A stretch of 64,000 nucleotides of DNA from the NCBI GenBank assembly GCA_002298605.1, contig DBKS01000055.1, positions 47,251 through 111,250 on the forward strand, given 5' to 3'. This DNA comes from Bifidobacterium sp. UBA744 (GTDB taxonomy: Bacteria > Actinomycetota > Actinomycetes > Actinomycetales > Bifidobacteriaceae). Both the position numbers and the translations under genes were made by a program. The notes below the pieces were generated by a model. It searched no databases. It saw only the letters and a list, made by a program, of their open reading frames with translations, and was not told the origin of the DNA. Position 1 is the first letter of the stretch; each line of letters opens with the position of its first letter. Below are positions 8,601-18,975 of the stretch, in pieces.

Positions 8601-10203
8601 AGGTGACGATTTCCTCGCGCTCCCAGTCCAGCGGAGGATTGGTGACCTGCGCGAACTTCTGATGGAAGTAGTCGAAGAGCATGCGGCTGCGCTTGGAAAG
8701 CACCGGCAGCGGGTTGTCGTTGCCCATGGAACCGAGCGGTTCCTTGCCGGTATTGGCCATCGGTGCGAGCAGCATCTTCAGATCCTCTTCGGTGTAGCCG
8801 AACGCACGCTGGCGACGCTGCACCGATTGCCCGGAATGACTCACATGCTCGCGCTGCGGCAGGTCGGACAGCTCGACGGAGTTGCCTTCGACCCACTGGC
8901 GATACGGATGCTGGGACGCCAGCTGGTGCTTGATCTCGTCGTCGGGGATCACGCGACCTTCGGCGGTGTCGACCAGAAACATCTTGCCCGGCTCCAGACG
9001 GCCTTTGGCTACGATGTTCCTCTGCTCGATCTTCGGCAGCACGCCGGCTTCGGAGGCCAGCACCAGGTATCCGTCGGAGTCGAGCTGCCAGCGGCCGGGA
9101 CGGAAGCCGTTGCGGTCCAGCAGCGCGCCGACCTGGGTGCCGTCGGTGAAGATGATGTCGGCGGGGCCGTCCCACGGCTCGATCAGGGTGTTGTTGTACT
9201 CGTAGAACGCCCTGACATCGGGATCGAGGGACGTGTTCTTCTCCCATGCGGGGGGCAGCATCATGCAGATGGCGTGGGGCAGCGAGCGACCGGCCAGATG
9301 CAGCAGCTCGAGACATTCGTCGAAGGTTCCGGAATCCGAATATCCCGGCGTGGTGATGGGCAGCAGCGACTTGAATTCGCCAAGCAGCTTGGAGCTCAAC
9401 CGGCCCTCGCGGGCCGACAGCCAATTACGGTTGCCCTGAATGGTGTTGATCTCACCGTTATGGGCCAGCAGGCGGAACGGCTGGGCCAGCGGCCAGCTCG
9501 GGAAGGTGTTGGTGGAGAAGCGGGAATGCACGATGGCGATGACGGTTTTCATGCGCTCATCGCTCAGATCCTTGAAGAACGGCGTGAGCTGCATGGTGGT
9601 CAGCATGCCCTTGTAGGTGATGGTACGGGCCGACAGCGAGGCGAAATACACGCCGACTTCATGCTCGACGCGCTTGCGGATGCGGAAGGTCTTGCGGTCC
9701 AGATCCACGCCGGCCAGCTCGCCGTCGGGGGACGCGACCACCAAGGTCTTGAAGCTCGGCATGGTGGCCAAGGCCTGCAAGCCCAGCCCATCGGGGTTGG
9801 TGGGTACCACGCGCCAGGCAAGGACCTCAAGCCCCTCCTCGCGCACGATATTAGCAATGGCCTGCTCCTGGCGGCCGGAAGCGGCAATGTCGCGATCAAG
9901 GAATGCGATGCCTGCCGCGTAGTGCCCCGCCGGTGGCAGCTCCGCATCGATGACGGCCCGCATGAACTCATCGGGCATGCTCATCAGAATGCCGGCGCCG
10001 TCGCCGGTGTTCTCCTCGGCTCCGACTGCGCCTCGATGGTTCAGGTTGACCAGCACCTCGATGGCATTGTCGATGATTCTGCGTTCGGGCCGCTTGTTCA
10101 ACGTAGTGACCATACCGACGCCACAGGCGTCGTGTTCACTGGTTGAGTTATACAACCCTTGGGAATCGTGGATCGTCAGATCAAGCGGGGCGTGGAAAGT
10201 CAC
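5632..10203 (-). CDS. gltB: Glutamate synthase, large (alpha) subunit
   Basis: A 1523-residue enzyme. The class II glutamine amidotransferase nucleophile is Cys27 in EHDACGVGM; the preceding 26 residues form the short propeptide expected to be removed. The central and FMN-binding regions follow, including the 3Fe-4S cysteines in CVMMRACQKNTCPQGIAT and a substrate-channel stretch around SGYDGGTGAAPL. The C-terminal GXGXG beta-helix domain ends with GGTVVVLG and GFSGGNAYVL repeats. The start is the GTG at 10203: GAAGGTGG lies 5 bases upstream. An in-frame ATG at 10287 would add 28 residues unlike the family. Ammonia assimilation with glutamine synthetase is the role; it depends on Suf-made clusters. 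Confidence 0.96.
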   Translation of the reverse strand: MTFHAPLDLTIHDSQGLYNSTSEHDACGVGMVTTLNKRPERRIIDNAIEVLVNLNHRGAVGAEENTGDGAGILMSMPDEFMRAVIDAELPPAGHYAAGIAFLDRDIAASGRQEQAIANIVREEGLEVLAWRVVPTNPDGLGLQALATMPSFKTLVVASPDGELAGVDLDRKTFRIRKRVEHEVGVYFASLSARTITYKGMLTTMQLTPFFKDLSDERMKTVIAIVHSRFSTNTFPSWPLAQPFRLLAHNGEINTIQGNRNWLSAREGRLSSKLLGEFKSLLPITTPGYSDSGTFDECLELLHLAGRSLPHAICMMLPPAWEKNTSLDPDVRAFYEYNNTLIEPWDGPADIIFTDGTQVGALLDRNGFRPGRWQLDSDGYLVLASEAGVLPKIEQRNIVAKGRLEPGKMFLVDTAEGRVIPDDEIKHQLASQHPYRQWVEGNSVELSDLPQREHVSHSGQSVQRRQRAFGYTEEDLKMLLAPMANTGKEPLGSMGNDNPLPVLSKRSRMLFDYFHQKFAQVTNPPLDWEREEIVTSLESAIGPEPNLLEDTELHAKKILIPQPVINSDEMAQLKRLDKAKVLGGYYKSYVVKGLYQVAGGGKALEARLEEIFGEIDEAIANGSNFIVLSDRESNHTWGPIPSLLLTSAVQHHLLRRHTRTQISMAVEAGDVREVHHVALLIAYGAACVNPYLAFESVEDLARTGYLKVDAPTAVKNLTKALSIGVLKIMSKMGVSTIMSYRGAQLFEAVGLNKQIVDKYFTGTVSQVGGVGLDELAEEVAIRHRVAYPNQWTATPHMNLETGGEYKWRRTGEDHLNDPEAIFLLQQSTQRGDYQMFKKYSHHINDTSNRLMTLRGLMKFKHDRKPIDISEVEPASEIVKSFSTGAMSYGSISREAHETLAIAMNTLGARSNSGEGGEEDDRINDPLRYSRIKQIASARFGVTSNYLVHATDLQIKLAQGAKPGEGGHLPGAKVPPWIAKVRHATPGVELISPPPHHDIYSIEDLKQLINDAKMANPKARVHVKLVSEFGVGTIAAGVAKCHADVVLISGYDGGTGAAPLNAIRHAGTPWEIGLAETQQTLILNGLRSRIVVQCDGELKTGRDVVIAALLGAEEFGFATAALIVEGCVMMRACQKNTCPQGIATQDPELRARFKGKPEYVINFFMYIAEEVREILAELGFRTLKEAVGHVECLDQDEAIKRWKADGVDLTNVLMQPGPIPGTILHNTETQDHELGKALDNDIIKMAQPALERKEPVLIELPIRNVNRTVGTMVGYEITRRYGEEGLPDNTIDMTLHGSGGQSIGAFIPKGETMRIYGEVNDYAGKGLSGGRIIVRAEDGVSFDPHENVIAGNVTGFGATSGEMFVAGRSGERFAVRNSGATFVVEGVGDHGCEYMTGGTVVVLGSTGRNFGAGFSGGNAYVLDLDMNKVNPAAAHDGSLLFKPLEGEDEQLVHELVKRHAEETGSAFAKELLGDWADAVTRFTHVVPAHYVAMLNAMAQAEANNIDFSAPGVWEKTYEQVMEGAH

Positions 10204-10305
10204 CGAAACCACCTTCAGCTGTTTTGGCGAGGCCGGTTGGCCTTGCGGTTCTTTGGTAAAAGCTTTCTTAGGGTAGCGCCGGCGCATGTCAGCTTTGTTT
10301 CACTG

Positions 10306-10334
10306 TCCATATACCGAATAACCCCAAAAGTCAA
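10306..10334 (-). promoter_or_regulatory. Promoter of gltBD
   Basis: On the minus strand TTGACT (-35, 10334-10329) is separated by exactly 17 bases from TATGGA (-10, 10311-10306). The predicted message would carry a leader of about 95 bases before the gltB GTG. Confidence 0.6.
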
Positions 10335-10362
10335 GACCGGTTTTTACCGCGGGAAGTGCGGC

Positions 10363-11553
10363 TCACAGGCCCAAGGCATCGAATATCCGCTCAATCACCA
10401 GATCGTTCAGCAGACGCCCCCGACGCGTGGCGACGATATGTGGGCCGGAACGCGTCACCAGCCCCTCCCGTTCCAGCCCGGTGACGTCCACCGGCATGGG
10501 AAGCGCATTGAGATCCAACCCGTCCCGGATGCGCATGGCGAGCATGACGCGTTCCTCGAGACTCTCCCTGGAGGATATGCTTTCGCGCCCGGCCCAGGGA
10601 ACGCGACCGTCCGCGATGGCGAGCCCCCAGAGCCGGGGATGCGCGATGCCCCAGGAACGCAGGCCGATGGCGGAACCGCCGGCATGCGCGCCGTCACGAC
10701 TCTGCTCGGCGAAGCCATTGTAATGCGAATGGGCTCCTGGACCCAGACCGGCCCAATCAACGTTGTTCCAATACCCGAGGTTGTGTCGCGACTCATAGCC
10801 GGGACGGGCCCAGTTGGACACCTCGTACCACTGCAACCCGGCCTGTTCGAAGAGCTCGTCGGCGATTTCGTATTTGGCCGCCTCGTCATCGTCGTCGGGT
10901 TTCGGCAACGTGCCCGCGGCGATCCGACGGCCCATTTTCGTCGTGGGCTCAACGGTTAGCGCATAGGCTGAAATATGGTTGACGCCAAGGTCGATGGCCG
11001 TGCGCACCGAAGCGCGCCAATCATCCAGGCTCTCCCCCGGCGCTCCGTAAATCAGATCCACGCTGGAGCGCAGCCCGGCAGCCCCGGCGGCCCGTATTCC
11101 GGCCGTGACATTGGCGGGCGTATGCGTGCGGTCAAGCGTGCGCAGCACATGGGGCACGGCGGATTGCATGCCGAACGAGACGCGCGTGAAACCTCCGTCC
11201 GCAAGCTCGCGAAGGTAGTCGGCATCCACCGTATCCGGATTCGCCTCGGTGGTGATCTCGGCATTGGGCGCAACACCCCACACGCGCCGAATCGCATCCA
11301 GCGTCGCCACCAGGTCGGCGGCGGGAAGAATCGTCGGCGTGCCGCCCCCGAAAAACACCGTGTCGGCGGCGGGCTCGACGATGCCGTGATCCGTCTGCCA
11401 GCGCCTGACGAGTTCCATCTCGCGGATCACCATGGCGGCGTAGTTGCCCCGGCTCGCCCCCCCGCCCAGATCGACGGCGGTGTAGGTGTTGAAATCACAA
11501 TACCCGCAGCGCCGCAGGCAGAACGGCACATGGACGTAAACCTCGAAGGTCAA
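10363..11553 (-). CDS. hemW: HemW-like radical SAM protein (haem chaperone)
   Basis: A 396-residue radical SAM protein. The 4Fe-4S cysteines are in PFCLRRCGYCDFNTY (Cys12, Cys16, Cys19), with the SAM glycine motif FFGGGTPTIL. Further motifs are EANPDTV, RVSFGMQS and SAYALTVEPTTKMG, and a C-terminal HemN_C-type winged region ends the protein. Short length and the lack of the N-terminal HemN extension favour HemW (haem chaperone) over true coproporphyrinogen dehydrogenase. Many such proteins are mis-annotated as HemN. The TTG start lies 3 bases after the lepA stop, the usual lepA-hemW arrangement in many bacteria. Haem use in this organism is uncertain, so the target is open. Confidence 0.88.
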   Translation of the reverse strand: MTFEVYVHVPFCLRRCGYCDFNTYTAVDLGGGASRGNYAAMVIREMELVRRWQTDHGIVEPAADTVFFGGGTPTILPAADLVATLDAIRRVWGVAPNAEITTEANPDTVDADYLRELADGGFTRVSFGMQSAVPHVLRTLDRTHTPANVTAGIRAAGAAGLRSSVDLIYGAPGESLDDWRASVRTAIDLGVNHISAYALTVEPTTKMGRRIAAGTLPKPDDDDEAAKYEIADELFEQAGLQWYEVSNWARPGYESRHNLGYWNNVDWAGLGPGAHSHYNGFAEQSRDGAHAGGSAIGLRSWGIAHPRLWGLAIADGRVPWAGRESISSRESLEERVMLAMRIRDGLDLNALPMPVDVTGLEREGLVTRSGPHIVATRRGRLLNDLVIERIFDALGL

Positions 11554-11556
11554 GGC

Positions 11557-13440
<1,884 letters not shown>

Positions 13441-13612
13441 CGAACATTCCTCCTTGGGTGACATACCCTACTTCAAACTCGTTCCATGCTAGCCGGTTCC
13501 CATGTCAGCATTGGTGATTTCTGTGTCGTTGTCGCACGTTGTCGTGGATTCCGTGCTATCATCAGTGCTTTGTATGTCCTTGTAATACACGTTCACGTCG
13601 TTTGGAGAAACA

Positions 13613-13873
13613 GTGGCAAACATTAAGTCGCAGAAGAAGCGCGTGCTGACCAATGAGAAGGCCCACCTGCGCAACGTCTCGGTGAAGTCTTCCGTGAAGA
13701 CCGCGATCCGCAAGACCCGCGAGGCCATCGCCTCCGGTGATAAGGCTGCCGCCGAGGCCGCCTACAAGGTCGCCGCCCAGAAGCTCGACAAGGCCGCAAG
13801 CGCCGGCGTCCTGCACAAGAACCAGGCCGCCAACCGCAAGTCCGGACTTGCCGTTGCCATCAACGCTCTGTGA
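13613..13873 (+). CDS. rpsT: 30S ribosomal protein S20
   Basis: An 86-residue, strongly basic protein starting [20 protein letters not shown] and ending [13 protein letters not shown], matching S20 over its full length. The start is GTG (13613) with GGAG 5 bases upstream. S20 binds 16S rRNA early in 30S assembly. It stands as a single gene divergent from lepA, a frequent arrangement, and ends at a strong bidirectional hairpin. Confidence 0.97.
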   Translation: MANIKSQKKRVLTNEKAHLRNVSVKSSVKTAIRKTREAIASGDKAAAEAAYKVAAQKLDKAASAGVLHKNQAANRKSGLAVAINAL

Positions 13874-13935
13874 TCCGGAGATATCGTCGATATCGTCCTG
13901 GTCATAGGCGCTGATCATTAGCAGGACCTACCTGT

Positions 13936-13970
13936 TTGGGGCTTGCAGACCATCGGTCTGCAAGCCCCAA
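13936..13970. terminator. Bidirectional terminator between rpsT and the TRIC-type gene
   Basis: A perfect 16-bp stem (13936-13951 with 13955-13970, core GGGGCTTGCAGACC) with a 3-base loop ATC. On the plus strand it is followed by TTTCAT; on the minus strand by AACAGG. It separates two convergent genes. Confidence 0.85.
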
Positions 13971-13988
13971 TTTCATAGCCGCAGGCGG

Positions 13989-14702
13989 TCAGCGACGACC
14001 GCCGCCGCGATGCGCGCGCTTCGACTCGCTCGGCAAATAGACGGTGCGCCGCCGCACCGCCCCGGGCACGGTGATATCGAATTTCACCGACAGCAGCCTC
14101 ATCACAATAACCAGCGCCACAATGGCAAGGTCCAGGCCTATTTCCTCCCGCTCGCCAATCAGCTGGAACTGCAGCGCCTTGCACACCGGAACGGTCAGCA
14201 CACTGCCAACGGCAGCCGGAACAAAATACCAGTGCCTGTCACGAATGATCATCGGCACCTCGTTGATCAGCATGTCGCGGACCAGCCCTCCGCCGAGCGC
14301 AGTGACCATGCCCATGAACGCCGCCGTCATTCCGGAAGTGCCCAGCATCATCGCCTTCGACGTGCCGTTGACGGCGAACAGCGCCACCGCCAGGGCGTCA
14401 AGCGTCAGCATGGACCATTTCAGCTTGTCGACTTCCGGATGGAGTACGGCGACGGCCACGCCGGAGGCCAGTGCCGTCAGCACGGAGCCCTTGTCGGAGA
14501 TGCCGATGGGCGTCACGTCGAGCATCACGTCGCGGATGATGCCGCCGCCCAGCGCGGTCAGCCATGAGGTGATCAGGATCGCGGTGATGTCATACTTCTT
14601 GCGCACGGCGGACAGACCCCCAACCATACCGCAGCAGAAAACCGCCACGTATTCAATGATCAGGAAGAACGTATTGCTCTCCAACGCCAATTGAGGTCCC
14701 AT
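13989..14702 (-). CDS. TRIC-type cation channel family membrane protein (UPF0126/YadS-like)
   Basis: A 237-residue integral membrane protein made of two similar halves. Each half carries the family signature: TALGGGIIRDVML in the first, TALGGGLVRDMLI in the second. About seven helices are visible, such as FLIIEYVAVFCCGMVGGLSAV and LDALAVALFAVNGTSKAM. This matches bacterial trimeric intracellular cation (TRIC) channels of the UPF0126/YicG group. The ATG is preceded by GAGAGGAGG 7 bases upstream. The C-terminal tail is basic (KRAHRGGGRR). Physiological ion and role are unknown; it is a lone gene facing rpsT. Confidence 0.85.
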   Translation of the reverse strand: MGPQLALESNTFFLIIEYVAVFCCGMVGGLSAVRKKYDITAILITSWLTALGGGIIRDVMLDVTPIGISDKGSVLTALASGVAVAVLHPEVDKLKWSMLTLDALAVALFAVNGTSKAMMLGTSGMTAAFMGMVTALGGGLVRDMLINEVPMIIRDRHWYFVPAAVGSVLTVPVCKALQFQLIGEREEIGLDLAIVALVIVMRLLSVKFDITVPGAVRRRTVYLPSESKRAHRGGGRR

Positions 14703-14807
14703 GCATCAGCCTCCTCTCGCCAAGCCGCACCTACGATACCAGCCGCGGTGGCTGCACACGCCACCCAGGAAGCCGACCATGGTTCGCGATATTCGACTTG
14801 AACGGCG

Positions 14808-14826
14808 AAAAGGCGGGATTCCCGCC
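14808..14826 (-). terminator. Terminator of ilvE
   Basis: Read on the minus strand, GGCGGG-AAT-CCCGCC is followed by TTTT. The 3' arm could instead pair with an upstream copy of the arm at 14844-14852 (GGCGGGATT on the minus strand), giving a longer alternative stem. Confidence 0.75.
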
Positions 14827-14906
14827 TGTCGCCAGGCCCGGGAAATCCCGCCCATTCCATTGCGCGATCACGTACGCGAATATCGCGCGAATATCCGCCG
14901 AGGAGC

Positions 14907-16031
14907 TCAGCAGACCTTCCACATCCAGTTATGCGGATCCTCAACCTCGCCAAGCTGGATGCCAAGCAGCTCGTTGCGCAGGTCGACGGTCAGCTTGCCG
15001 GACTCGCCGTTGCCTACGGTGACGTCGAACTTCTCGGACTTGAAACGGCCGATCGGGGTGATGATGGCGGCGGTGCCACAGGCGAACACCTCGGTAACCT
15101 CGCCGGACTTGATGTCCTCCAGCAGCTGGTCGAGCGCGATCATGGTCTCGACCACGTCGATGCCGCGGTCCTGCATCAGCTGGATCAGGGAGCGACGGGT
15201 CACGCCGGGCAGAATGTTGCCGGTCAGAGACGGGGTCTCAACATGGCCGTCCTTATGAACCACCATCATGTTCATGCCACCAAGCTCCTCGAGGTAGGTC
15301 TTGGTCGCGGCGTCCACGAAGCACACCTGCTCGCAGCCGTTCTCAATGCCCTTGTACTCGCCGAGCAGCGAAGCGGCGTAGTTGCCGCCGCACTTGGCGA
15401 AGCCGGTGCCGCCGGGGCCGGTACGGAACCACTTGTCCTCAACCCAGATGCTCACCGGCTTGACGCCACCGGTGAAGTACGGGCCGGAAGGGGAGGCGAT
15501 GACGCAGTAGTCGACCTCCTGGGGGGCGCGAACGCCCAGGAACGGCTCGGAAGCGAACATGAACGGACGCATGTACAGCGTGTACTCGCGACGGGAGGGA
15601 ACCCAGTTGGCATCACGCTTGACCAGCGCGGCGACGGAACCCAGGAAGTCCTCAACGGGCAGCTCCGGCAGGTACAGACGCTTGGCGGAGTTCTGGAAGC
15701 GTTCGGCGTTGGCGTCCGGACGGAACAGCCACGTGGATCCATCGGCATGCCGATAGGCCTTGAGCCCCTCGAAACACTCCTGAGCGTAATGCAGCACCGA
15801 AGCGCCCGGATCCATCTTCAGCGGCGCATACGGTTCGACGCGGCGGTCGCCCCAGCCTTCGCCCTTGGTCCACGTCATATGGGTCATGTTGTCGGAGAAA
15901 ATCTGACCGAACGCCGGCTTGTCGATGAGCTCCTGACGCTTCGCGTCGGATGCCGGGTTCTCGTTGGGCAGAACCGTGAACGCTTCGGTGAGCTTATCGA
16001 GCGCCGCGGGATCGTGATGAGATTCAGTCAT
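14907..16031 (-). CDS. ilvE: Branched-chain amino acid aminotransferase (class IV PLP)
   Basis: A 374-residue fold-type IV aminotransferase. It interconverts leucine, isoleucine and valine with their 2-oxo acids, using glutamate/2-oxoglutarate and PLP. Visible motifs are HYAQECFEGLKAYRHADGS near the substrate entry, MRPFMFASEPFLGV, the PLP-lysine region GTGFAKCGGNYAASL, EELGGMNMMVV and the C-terminal EVFACGTAAIITPIG that holds the cofactor phosphate. Length matches the actinobacterial long IlvE type. The ATG has AAGG 2-6 bases upstream, a modest ribosome site. It is a single transcription unit with its own terminator. Confidence 0.95.
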   Translation of the reverse strand: MTESHHDPAALDKLTEAFTVLPNENPASDAKRQELIDKPAFGQIFSDNMTHMTWTKGEGWGDRRVEPYAPLKMDPGASVLHYAQECFEGLKAYRHADGSTWLFRPDANAERFQNSAKRLYLPELPVEDFLGSVAALVKRDANWVPSRREYTLYMRPFMFASEPFLGVRAPQEVDYCVIASPSGPYFTGGVKPVSIWVEDKWFRTGPGGTGFAKCGGNYAASLLGEYKGIENGCEQVCFVDAATKTYLEELGGMNMMVVHKDGHVETPSLTGNILPGVTRRSLIQLMQDRGIDVVETMIALDQLLEDIKSGEVTEVFACGTAAIITPIGRFKSEKFDVTVGNGESGKLTVDLRNELLGIQLGEVEDPHNWMWKVC

Positions 16032-16156
16032 AACCTTGTACTTCTTTTCATATGTTCCCCGCCTCGGCGGAAGAACGTCCTGCTATGATGCCTATGCGCT
16101 TGTGGCGCTTGGCCTAGCTCGTAATATTGCACAACTTTGTCATGCATTGGTGCCGC

Positions 16157-16182
16157 GGTTCACATTATGAAAACTTTGAACC
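16157..16182. promoter_or_regulatory. Inverted repeat upstream of ilvE
   Basis: GGTTCA (16157-16162) and TGAACC (16177-16182), extended by one more C/G pair on the outside, flank a 14-base AT-rich spacer about 130 bases upstream of the ilvE start. It could be a regulator site; no family is recognised. Confidence 0.3.
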
Positions 16183-16234
16183 GGCTATAAGGCGCGGACG
16201 GGATGCGCCGCCCGTCCGGCCCGTGCGGACAGTC

Positions 16235-16278
16235 AAAAACGCGTATGGGGAGGACGCGAATCTCGCATCCTCCCCATA
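16235..16278 (-). terminator. Terminator of rplY
   Basis: On the minus strand a stem of 11 bp (TATGGGGAGGA with TCCTCCCCATA, 16244-16254 and 16267-16277), continued by GCG/CGC across one mismatch, is followed a few bases later by TTTTT (16239-16235). Confidence 0.8.
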
Positions 16279-16323
16279 AGCCCCCTCTCCACGAGGGGCT
16301 GCAGTATCGCTCTACCGGAGCAA

Positions 16324-16947
16324 TCAGGCCTTGGCAGCGGCGGCGTCGGCGGCCGGAGCGGCAGCGTCGGCGGCCGGAGCGGCAGCCGGGGCCTCGGCGG
16401 AGACGTCATCCGGGACCTCGACGCTGACGACGGAATCCTCAAGATCGTCGATGACGAGCTCGGCGCCTTCGGGCAGCTTGACGTCCTTGGCGAGAACCTT
16501 GGCGCCGTCGGCGAGGCCGTTCACGTCGATGACGATCTTCTCGGGCAGGTTGGCCACGTCGGCGCGGACCTCGAGGTTCTGCATATCGACGAACGCGACG
16601 GCGGCGCCCTTGGTGACGCCCTCGACGAACACCGGCACCTCGACGACGACCTTCTCGCCGGCGCGGACCTCATAGAAGTCCACATGCTCGATGATGCGCT
16701 TCACCGGGTTGCGCTGAACGTCCTTGACGATGGCCATCTTGCTGTCGTCGCCGAACTTGATGTTGAACAGGGCGTTGCGCTGGCGCAGGGCGTTGGTGGT
16801 CTCCTTCAACGGGAGCTTGATGAACGCGGGCTCCGCGCCGCCGGCGTAAATGGTGGCCGGGATCAGGTTGGCGACGCGCATGCGACGGGCCGCACCCTTG
16901 CCGAATTCGTTACGAACTTCACCTTCAAGCACGATGGTGTTTGCCAT
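16324..16947 (-). CDS. rplY: 50S ribosomal protein L25 with CTC domain
   Basis: A 207-residue L25 of the long (general stress protein CTC) type. The N-terminal L25 domain begins MANTIVLEGEVRNEFGKG and binds 5S rRNA. The C-terminal TL5/CTC beta domain includes VVVEVPVFVEGVTKGAAVAF and EGAELVIDDLEDSVVSVEVP. The tail is Ala-rich, low complexity, and coded in part by a perfect tandem 21-bp duplication (16343-16384). The ATG at 16947 has AAGGAG 7 bases upstream; an in-frame ATG at 17025 would add non-family sequence. Single-gene unit with a 5' hairpin and its own terminator. Confidence 0.95.
   Translation of the reverse strand: MANTIVLEGEVRNEFGKGAARRMRVANLIPATIYAGGAEPAFIKLPLKETTNALRQRNALFNIKFGDDSKMAIVKDVQRNPVKRIIEHVDFYEVRAGEKVVVEVPVFVEGVTKGAAVAFVDMQNLEVRADVANLPEKIVIDVNGLADGAKVLAKDVKLPEGAELVIDDLEDSVVSVEVPDDVSAEAPAAAPAADAAAPAADAAAAKA
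16343..16384. repeat. Tandem 21-bp duplication in the rplY tail
   Basis: Two identical, adjacent 21-base units (16343-16363 and 16364-16384) beginning GCGTCGGCGG encode the repeated Ala/Asp/Pro tail of L25. The exact identity suggests a recent slippage duplication. Confidence 0.85.
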
Positions 16948-17251
16948 AGTGATTCTCCTTGAGTCAATATTTTCTAGTCGTTCTGCCATAAGGCGCCACG
17001 ACGCGCCGCAGAACGCATCCCACAAGGAGTGCGATCACGTCGAGTCGATTACGGAGTGCCGTGCGGCCTCCCTCGCCAAGACTGGCGTCCCGATCGACGC
17101 GGCCATATGCCACACGCCCATCAAGACAACGTTCACCAGTATATCGGACAAACGGACAAACACACCGGCGACGGCAGACGCACGCCGCGGGCAGGCAAAA
17201 GGGCCGGTTCCGAACATCATTCGGAACCGGCCCCATCGCACCGCGCAACCA
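16948..17251. other. 304-base gap between rplY and pntB
   Basis: This stretch has no credible gene. It holds the rplY leader with a hairpin at 16979-17015 (CGTTCTGC with GCAGAACG, inner GGCGC/GCGCC) about 32 bases upstream of the rplY ATG, and at its far end the pntB terminator. The rplY promoter must lie between; no convincing -35/-10 pair stood out. Confidence 0.6.
17197..17233 (-). terminator. Terminator of the pnt operon
   Basis: A perfect 14-bp stem (17201-17214 with 17220-17233, core GGCCGGTTCCGAA) and 5-base loop, followed on the minus strand by TTTT (17200-17197). Confidence 0.85.
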
Positions 17252-18660
<1,409 letters not shown>

Positions 18661-18664
<4 letters not shown>

Positions 18665-18975
18665 TTGACGCCCTCCTTGTCGTCATTTTTTGCGGGCTTC
18701 GACGACTTGAACATTTCAAGCATGCGATCGGTCACCACATAGCCTCCCACCACGTTCATCGTGCCCAGCACGGCGGCCAGGAAGATGAACGCATAGGCAA
18801 GCGGCGTATTGGCGTGCGCGGCCACGATGACCACGCCGACGATGACGATGCCGTGAATCGAATTGGCACCCGACATCAGCGGGGTGTGCAGGGTCGCGGG
18901 GACCTTGCCGATCACCTCGACGCCGATCAGCAGCGCGAGAACGAATAGCGTGATCGCCACCACGAGGGTATTCAT
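18661..18975 (-). CDS. pntAB: NAD(P) transhydrogenase, alpha-2 subunit (membrane part)
   Basis: A 104-residue membrane protein with three helices: TLVVAITLFVLALLIGVEVI, SIHGIVIVGVVIVAAH and YAFIFLAAVLGTMNVVGGYVV. The motif LHTPLMSGANSIHGI is diagnostic of the PntA membrane segment. In enterobacteria this is fused to the C-terminus of PntA; here it is a separate gene, as in many actinobacteria and Rhodospirillum. It overlaps both neighbours by 4 bases, indicating tight translational coupling. Confidence 0.95.

Noticed and set aside
5596..10146. A very long open frame on the plus strand opposite gltB
   Set aside because: It is the mirror of a high-GC gene: the opposite strand has convincing full-length GltB motifs, ribosome site and promoter, while the plus-strand translation has no recognisable domain.
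10363..11553. Calling this gene hemN (coproporphyrinogen dehydrogenase)
   Set aside because: The protein has the short HemW form starting at the radical SAM motif and sits beside lepA; the HemN-specific N-terminal extension is missing.
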